Source of the DNA: Acinetobacter ursingii DSM 16037 = CIP 107286
Lineage (GTDB): Bacteria; Pseudomonadota; Gammaproteobacteria; Pseudomonadales; Moraxellaceae
NCBI RefSeq assembly: GCF_000368825.1
Contig: NZ_KB849716.1
Location: forward strand, 328,461 to 392,460
Reading direction: 5' to 3'
DNA length: 64,000 nucleotides
This document shows positions 59,833 through 64,000 of the stretch, piece by piece. The notes under the pieces are model-generated. The model saw nothing but the letters and a program-made list of their open reading frames with translations, was not told the DNA's origin and ran no database searches. The position numbers were made by a program, and so were the translations under genes. Each line of letters starts with the position of its first letter. The stretch's first letter is position 1.

Positions 59833-60552
59833 TTGGATCTGGTAAAAGTGGCTTTGCATTTAAAAAAATTTGACTGTTTAAATCTTATTTTATTGTTCTC
59901 TACTGCCCTCTTGATGCTAATTTTCATACCTGTTGCTGGGTCAGTAGATCAAATGCTCAGTCTTCCTTGGGTAGATCATTCGGGATATTACTTAAGGGAA
60001 AGCTGGTTTTTAGTTAAAGTTGGACATGAATTTTTAAAAAATCTCGTGATTTTGATTGCAATCATACATGCTGTTGTCTGGCTGAAATTATCAATTGAAA
60101 AATCAAGCTCACCGTGGCGTTCAATCAGTGGCGTTGTGGTACTGGGAATGATGATTTCGGTTGCAGTAATCGGTTTACTCAAATCCCAATCAATACATGC
60201 CTGCCCTTGGGCACTCTTACAAGTCAATCAAGAACATGTCGACTGGCTCAGACCTTTAAGCTCGCGAGGTAAGTGTTTCCCAGGCGGTCATGCGTCTGCT
60301 GGATTTTCTTTACTCATTTTATATTTTGCTTATCGTCCATTTTATCCCAAACTGGCGCGATATGGACTCGCATTCGCTTTGGTCATGGGTATAGTGATGA
60401 GTGCGGTTCAAATGGTACGTGGTGCTCATTTTTTAAGTCATAACTTATGGGCACTCTGGTGGTCATGGCTCATTGATTTTATGTTGTATAAAGTATGGCA
60501 AATGCGTTGGTCTTATCACTTAAAGGCCCTCTCAATTTATAACAAGAATTAA
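59833..60552 (+). CDS. PAP2-family phosphatase next to eptA (lipid A phosphatase-like)
   Basis: 239 residues with about five membrane helices. Motifs are KSQSIHACPWALL (first, weak), KCFPGGHASAGFSL (PGGHAS in place of PSGH) and RGAHFLSHNLWALWW (third, with GAHFLSHNLWA). This type is often found beside phosphoethanolamine transferases and may remove a phosphate from lipid A or its neighbours. The start is uncertain: TTG 59833 with AGG eleven bases upstream, or GTG 59848. A PmrA-type box sits just upstream. Confidence 0.84.
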   Translation: MDLVKVALHLKKFDCLNLILLFSTALLMLIFIPVAGSVDQMLSLPWVDHSGYYLRESWFLVKVGHEFLKNLVILIAIIHAVVWLKLSIEKSSSPWRSISGVVVLGMMISVAVIGLLKSQSIHACPWALLQVNQEHVDWLRPLSSRGKCFPGGHASAGFSLLILYFAYRPFYPKLARYGLAFALVMGIVMSAVQMVRGAHFLSHNLWALWWSWLIDFMLYKVWQMRWSYHLKALSIYNKN

Positions 60553-60591
60553 GTAAATTAATATTAGTTATTGATTTTTAATTATATTTAA

Positions 60592-60625
60592 TCTAATTAT
60601 TTCTTAATCTTATCAGTTTTAAATA
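60592..60625 (+). promoter_or_regulatory. PmrA-type box and -10 of eptA
   Basis: TCTAAT-TATTT-CTTAAT (60592-60608), eleven bases, then TAAATA (60620-60625). Same layout as the two PAP2 promoters, including the CT after CTTAAT. Confidence 0.74.
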
Positions 60626-60652
60626 GAGCATCTGCATCAATTAGCTGAAATT

Positions 60653-62311
60653 ATGCGTATGGCTACTCTATTTAAGCTTAAACGAATCTCCGTCTCTCTA
60701 AGAATGTTTAATATTCTGGTCGCCAGTTGGTTGGCCAGTTTCACCAATATTGGTTTCTATGAACATCTTTGTTCTTTCAGTTCTTTTTCAGGATTTATTC
60801 AATACTCTTTTATTTTTGTGACTTTTTTAATCTTAAGCGGATTTTATTTCTTTGTCTTACAGATTTTTAGTTGGCAGCATTCAGCCAAAGCACTTGCCGT
60901 GGTCTTAATTGTATTGACAGGACTTTCATCTTATTTTGTCAATCAACTGGGTGTAAATATTAATCCTGATCAAATTCAGAATGTCATGCAAACAGATGTC
61001 GATGAAGCATTTGATTTATTATCTGTTCCCTTTTTATTGTGGATCATTCAGACCGTTGTTTTACCATTAATCGTTGTATTTTATATAAAAATCAAACCCA
61101 TTCAGAGTATTAGAAGCCTTGTTCTTGATAAATCAATCAGCTTGATCATTGCTTTGTTTATTATGGGTCTTGGTTTGTTTTCATTCTATAGTCAATACGC
61201 GCCTATTTTTCGGGAAAATCGTGAATTAAAAGCCCAAATTTCTCCTTTAAATATTTTGTCGAGTAGTTGGAGTTATGCACATAAAAGTACAAAAGAACAA
61301 AATCTACCCTTAATACCTTATGGTGAAGATGCGCATCAAGTCAATCATGCGATCCAACAACCCGCTAAAATTATGGTTTTGGTGGTCGGTGAAACTGCGC
61401 GCGCGCAAAATTTTAGTTTAAATGGCTATGCCAAAGTGACGAATCCTGAACTCAGTCAGTTGGATATTGTCAATTTTAATCAGGCATCCTCATGTGGAAC
61501 ACAAACCTCGGTGTCTGTACCCTGCATGTTTTCTGGTATGCCTCGCAAGAATTATGACGCTGCTTTAGCCTCACACCGTGAAGGTTTACTGGATATCGCT
61601 CAAAGAGCAGGTTATCAAGTTACATGGATTGATAATAATTCTGGATGCAAAGGCACTTGTGATCGCATAAAAAATTATATCGTGCCCAAAGATGAGCCTG
61701 CTTATAAGAAATGGTGTGGAAATGGTGAATGTCATGATGGTGCTTTATTGGCAGCACTTTCTGATTATTTAAAACAACTTGATACTCAGCATTTGAAGCA
61801 AAATCAACTCATTGTATTACATCAAATGGGGAGTCATGGCCCAGCCTATTATAAGCGTTATCCTGATGAATTTAAGAAATTTCTACCTGTTTGTGAAACC
61901 AATAATATTCAAAATTGTGATCATCAGTCATTGATTAATACTTATGATAATACGATCTTATATACTGATCATATTGTGGCCAGTACGATTCGTGTATTAC
62001 AACAAACAGGTGTGCCTACTGGATTAATTTATTTATCTGATCATGGTGAATCGACTGGAGAAAGCGGTTTATATTTGCATGGAACGCCTTATTTTATGGC
62101 ACCTAAAGAACAAACTCATATTCCCATGCTATTTTGGACTTCACAACAATGGCCAGAACATCAAAAAATTCAGAATTGTTTAAGTAAACAAAAGGATCAT
62201 GCAGTGAGTCAGGATAATTTATTTCCAACTTTATTGAGCTTTTTAAATATTCAAACCAAAGTACTCAATCGCCAACTCGATTTACTCGCACAATGTGGAG
62301 GTAGTGTTTAA
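60653..62311 (+). CDS. eptA: Lipid A phosphoethanolamine transferase EptA/PmrC
   Basis: Adds phosphoethanolamine to lipid A phosphates, lowering the negative surface charge and polymyxin binding. 552 residues: five N-terminal membrane helices, then a periplasmic alkaline-phosphatase-like domain. MVLVVGETARAQNFSLNGY carries the zinc Glu; SCGTQTSVSVPCMFSGMPRKNY carries the catalytic Thr; IYLSDHGESTGESGLYLHGTPY carries the Asp-His and distal His. Disulfide Cys pairs (CKGTCD, WCGNGECH) are present. Just upstream of the PmrA-like gene; all three form one operon with the kinase. Confidence 0.96.
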   Translation: MRMATLFKLKRISVSLRMFNILVASWLASFTNIGFYEHLCSFSSFSGFIQYSFIFVTFLILSGFYFFVLQIFSWQHSAKALAVVLIVLTGLSSYFVNQLGVNINPDQIQNVMQTDVDEAFDLLSVPFLLWIIQTVVLPLIVVFYIKIKPIQSIRSLVLDKSISLIIALFIMGLGLFSFYSQYAPIFRENRELKAQISPLNILSSSWSYAHKSTKEQNLPLIPYGEDAHQVNHAIQQPAKIMVLVVGETARAQNFSLNGYAKVTNPELSQLDIVNFNQASSCGTQTSVSVPCMFSGMPRKNYDAALASHREGLLDIAQRAGYQVTWIDNNSGCKGTCDRIKNYIVPKDEPAYKKWCGNGECHDGALLAALSDYLKQLDTQHLKQNQLIVLHQMGSHGPAYYKRYPDEFKKFLPVCETNNIQNCDHQSLINTYDNTILYTDHIVASTIRVLQQTGVPTGLIYLSDHGESTGESGLYLHGTPYFMAPKEQTHIPMLFWTSQQWPEHQKIQNCLSKQKDHAVSQDNLFPTLLSFLNIQTKVLNRQLDLLAQCGGSV

Positions 62312-62312
62312 A

Positions 62313-62999
62313 GTGATTCGTATTTTATATATCGAAGATGACTTAATGGTAGGCAAATCAACCTACCAGTTGTTTCAACACGAAAAATTTGAAATCGATT
62401 GGGCGAAAACAGGTTTAGAAGCCCTCGATTATTTGTTCGGTCAAACTTATCACATTGTACTGTTAGATCTTGGATTGCCAGAACTAGAAGGGTTGGAAGT
62501 CCTTAAACATATTCGCAAACAAGTCGATATGAATAAGATGGGGGTGATTATTATCAGTGCGCGTGACCAAAGTCGTGACAAGATTCAGGGACTCCGACTG
62601 GGGGCTGATGATTATATTGTTAAACCCTATGATTTTGATGAGTTAATTGCCAGAATTGAATCTGTTTTACGGCGTGGAAACTACAATTCACTCGAAGAAA
62701 TTCATTTTAAAGTGGGCAATGTTCAACTTTTTCCAAATACGCATCGGGTCATAAAAGGAAAAAAGAAAATCGAACTTTCAGCCAAAGAATGGGCAATTTT
62801 AGAACCCATGATGATGTATCCCAATCAGATTTTTTCCCGACAAATGCTCGAACAAAAACTTTATAACTGGGATACTGACATCAGCAGTAATACCATTGAA
62901 GTACACATTCATAATCTTAGATATAAATTAGGCAAAGATTTTATTCGTACCGTTCGTGGTCTGGGTTATTGTATAGATACACCAAAAGTTTCAGGGTAG
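62313..62999 (+). CDS. pmrA: OmpR-family response regulator, PmrA-like
   Basis: 228 residues from the GTG at 62313. Receiver domain: acidic pair at 9-10, phospho-acceptor Asp near 52 in IVLLDLGLPELEG, IISARDQSRDKIQGLRLGADDYIVKPYDFDEL. DNA-binding winged helix: ELSAKEWAILEPMMMYPNQIFSRQMLEQKLYNW, NTIEVHIHNLRYKLGKDFIRTVRGLGY. It clearly differs from the PmrA of A. baumannii that I remember, so it may be an ortholog of another species or a paralog. GGAGG lies 11 bases before the GTG, inside the end of eptA. PmrA-type boxes upstream support the role. Confidence 0.84.
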   Translation: MIRILYIEDDLMVGKSTYQLFQHEKFEIDWAKTGLEALDYLFGQTYHIVLLDLGLPELEGLEVLKHIRKQVDMNKMGVIIISARDQSRDKIQGLRLGADDYIVKPYDFDELIARIESVLRRGNYNSLEEIHFKVGNVQLFPNTHRVIKGKKKIELSAKEWAILEPMMMYPNQIFSRQMLEQKLYNWDTDISSNTIEVHIHNLRYKLGKDFIRTVRGLGYCIDTPKVSG

Positions 63000-63007
63000 C
63001 TGCTGAG

Positions 63008-64000
63008 ATGCCCCCTTTTTACAATAATTACAACAGACTCAAGCAAATTTATCGTGACCTGCCACTTAGTTCGAGAATGTCATGGAGCATCTCGATTTTT
63101 AGTATTATTTTGCTGATTATCATTGGTATAGCTGCCTATCGGATCGCTCTTGAAGAATCACAGGAAGTCATTGATCGCCAAATGCAGGAAATGGCAGAAT
63201 TTCTGGATAAAAATAATCTTTCAAATCGTCTTTCTAGCTTTGATCCTCACAAACAATATGATGAAACCGATGTCTTTATCGACATTATTCCTAAAAATGA
63301 ACTTGAGTACATCAGTCAGCATCATAACTATATTTTGCCGTATTCAAATTCAGCACATTTCTCCAAACATAAAACCTCTCGGGGTGAATTAAAGATTTAT
63401 GTATTACCACTTGCAGATAAGCAAATCCAAATTAGCCAGCTCATCAAAGTCCGCCGTCATCTGGCCGAGGAACTGGCATTTAATATGCTTATTCCTTATC
63501 TTTTTTTCATGCCATTTGCGATTTATGCAGTTTATCGACTCATACGCCATCACTTAAGATCGATTGATGAACTCAGTGTGACTTTTGCACAACGGGATTA
63601 TCATGATTTATCCGAGATTCATGTTAAGGATTTACCCGTTGAACTTACCCCTGCGATCAATGAGTTAAATTATTTATTTAAAAGGATTGAAAACGCACAA
63701 AAACAACAACAACTTTTTGTTGCGAACGCTGCACATGAATTAAGAACCCCGCTTACTGCCTTGAATCTGCAAAGCTCACTGTTGATGAAAACTCAACGCA
63801 ATAGCTCAACCTATCATGAAAATTTGCAAGACTTAAGACACAGCCTAGATCGAATGACTCATTTAGTTGAACAGTTAATGGCTTTGGCACATCAAGAGGT
63901 TCAACAACATGAACCTCTCGAAAAATTGAATCTTGTAGACGCAACGCGTCGTAATGTCGGTCAATTGCTTGCCAAGGCACATCATAAAAATATGGATGTA
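63008..64000 (+). CDS. pmrB: PmrB-like sensor histidine kinase, 3' end outside the window
   Basis: The frame is open from the ATG at 63008 to the last base, 331 codons. Two membrane segments (about 28-48 and 160-178) flank a short periplasmic domain of about 110 residues; a HAMP-like linker follows, then the dimerisation helix FVANAAHELRTPLTAL with the phospho-acceptor His at 243. The ATP-binding domain lies beyond the window. It starts nine bases after the pmrA stop. Senses signals such as Fe3+ or low pH in relatives; not shown here. Confidence 0.86.
   Translation, partial: MPPFYNNYNRLKQIYRDLPLSSRMSWSISIFSIILLIIIGIAAYRIALEESQEVIDRQMQEMAEFLDKNNLSNRLSSFDPHKQYDETDVFIDIIPKNELEYISQHHNYILPYSNSAHFSKHKTSRGELKIYVLPLADKQIQISQLIKVRRHLAEELAFNMLIPYLFFMPFAIYAVYRLIRHHLRSIDELSVTFAQRDYHDLSEIHVKDLPVELTPAINELNYLFKRIENAQKQQQLFVANAAHELRTPLTALNLQSSLLMKTQRNSSTYHENLQDLRHSLDRMTHLVEQLMALAHQEVQQHEPLEKLNLVDATRRNVGQLLAKAHHKNMDV

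Overview
The window looks like chromosomal DNA of an Acinetobacter species (Gammaproteobacteria, Moraxellaceae). This rests on an AT-rich base composition, the dat-ddc pair for 1,3-diaminopropane synthesis, two small secreted proteins resembling the Moraxellaceae MCR_0457 family, an eptA-pmrA-pmrB locus, and a desaturase/ferredoxin-reductase/TetR cluster. I saw no prophage, insertion sequence, integron, CRISPR array, rRNA or tRNA. Almost all of it is ordinary core genome, densely packed. The window opens inside fadE and closes inside a pmrB-like kinase gene.

Layout. 0-9.6 kb: fadE (partial), a carboxymuconolactone-decarboxylase-like protein, a MASE2 diguanylate cyclase, proP with a long AT-rich leader, oleate hydratase, a DUF4424 exported protein and a C39-like cysteine peptidase fold. 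9.6-13 kb: a consensus-like promoter and an S-adenosylhomocysteine riboswitch lead into ahcY, followed by metF and rsmE. 13-23.5 kb: a PAS/GGDEF/EAL protein, maeB, cca, grxD, argD, a LysR regulator and nlpD. 23.6-32.6 kb: surE, two tandem MCR_0457-like genes, a PBP5-type carboxypeptidase, a gamma-carbonic anhydrase, a membrane protein, then nudJ-mnmA-hflD-purB (the order known from E. coli) and a DUF2238 membrane protein. 32.6-42 kb: sohB, the pstSCAB phosphate importer behind a clear Pho box, and dat-ddc. 42-50 kb: a SIMPL protein, the desaturase system, dps, rapA and rluA. 50-58 kb: a heme-binding-like protein, hemL, thiE, an M61 peptidase, a second PBP5-type carboxypeptidase, slyD and a universal stress protein. 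58-64 kb: a META-domain lipoprotein, two divergent PAP2 phosphatases, eptA, and a PmrA/PmrB-like two-component system.

How the parts work together. The last 5 kb reads as one regulon. The divergent PAP2 promoters and the eptA promoter each carry a copy of the same motif, YCTAAK-N5-CTTAATCT, placed 10-11 nt before a -10-like hexamer. This matches the known form of a PmrA box and suggests that the local response regulator controls lipid A or undecaprenyl phosphate remodelling. The ahcY region is a methyl-cycle unit controlled by SAH. The pst cluster is under PhoB-type control, with a hairpin separating highly expressed pstS from pstCAB. The desaturase operon and its TetR regulator share an intergenic region with three 12-bp iterons.

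The least explained structure is a roughly 79-bp interspersed element present three times (7759-7837, 26690-26768, and 58980-59057 on the minus strand). It has imperfect terminal inverted arms, an internal hairpin and an invariant TTTAAACAATG core. A second, CCTCTCC-type palindromic family lies before metF and purB. All calls come from reading the sequence; no database search was run.
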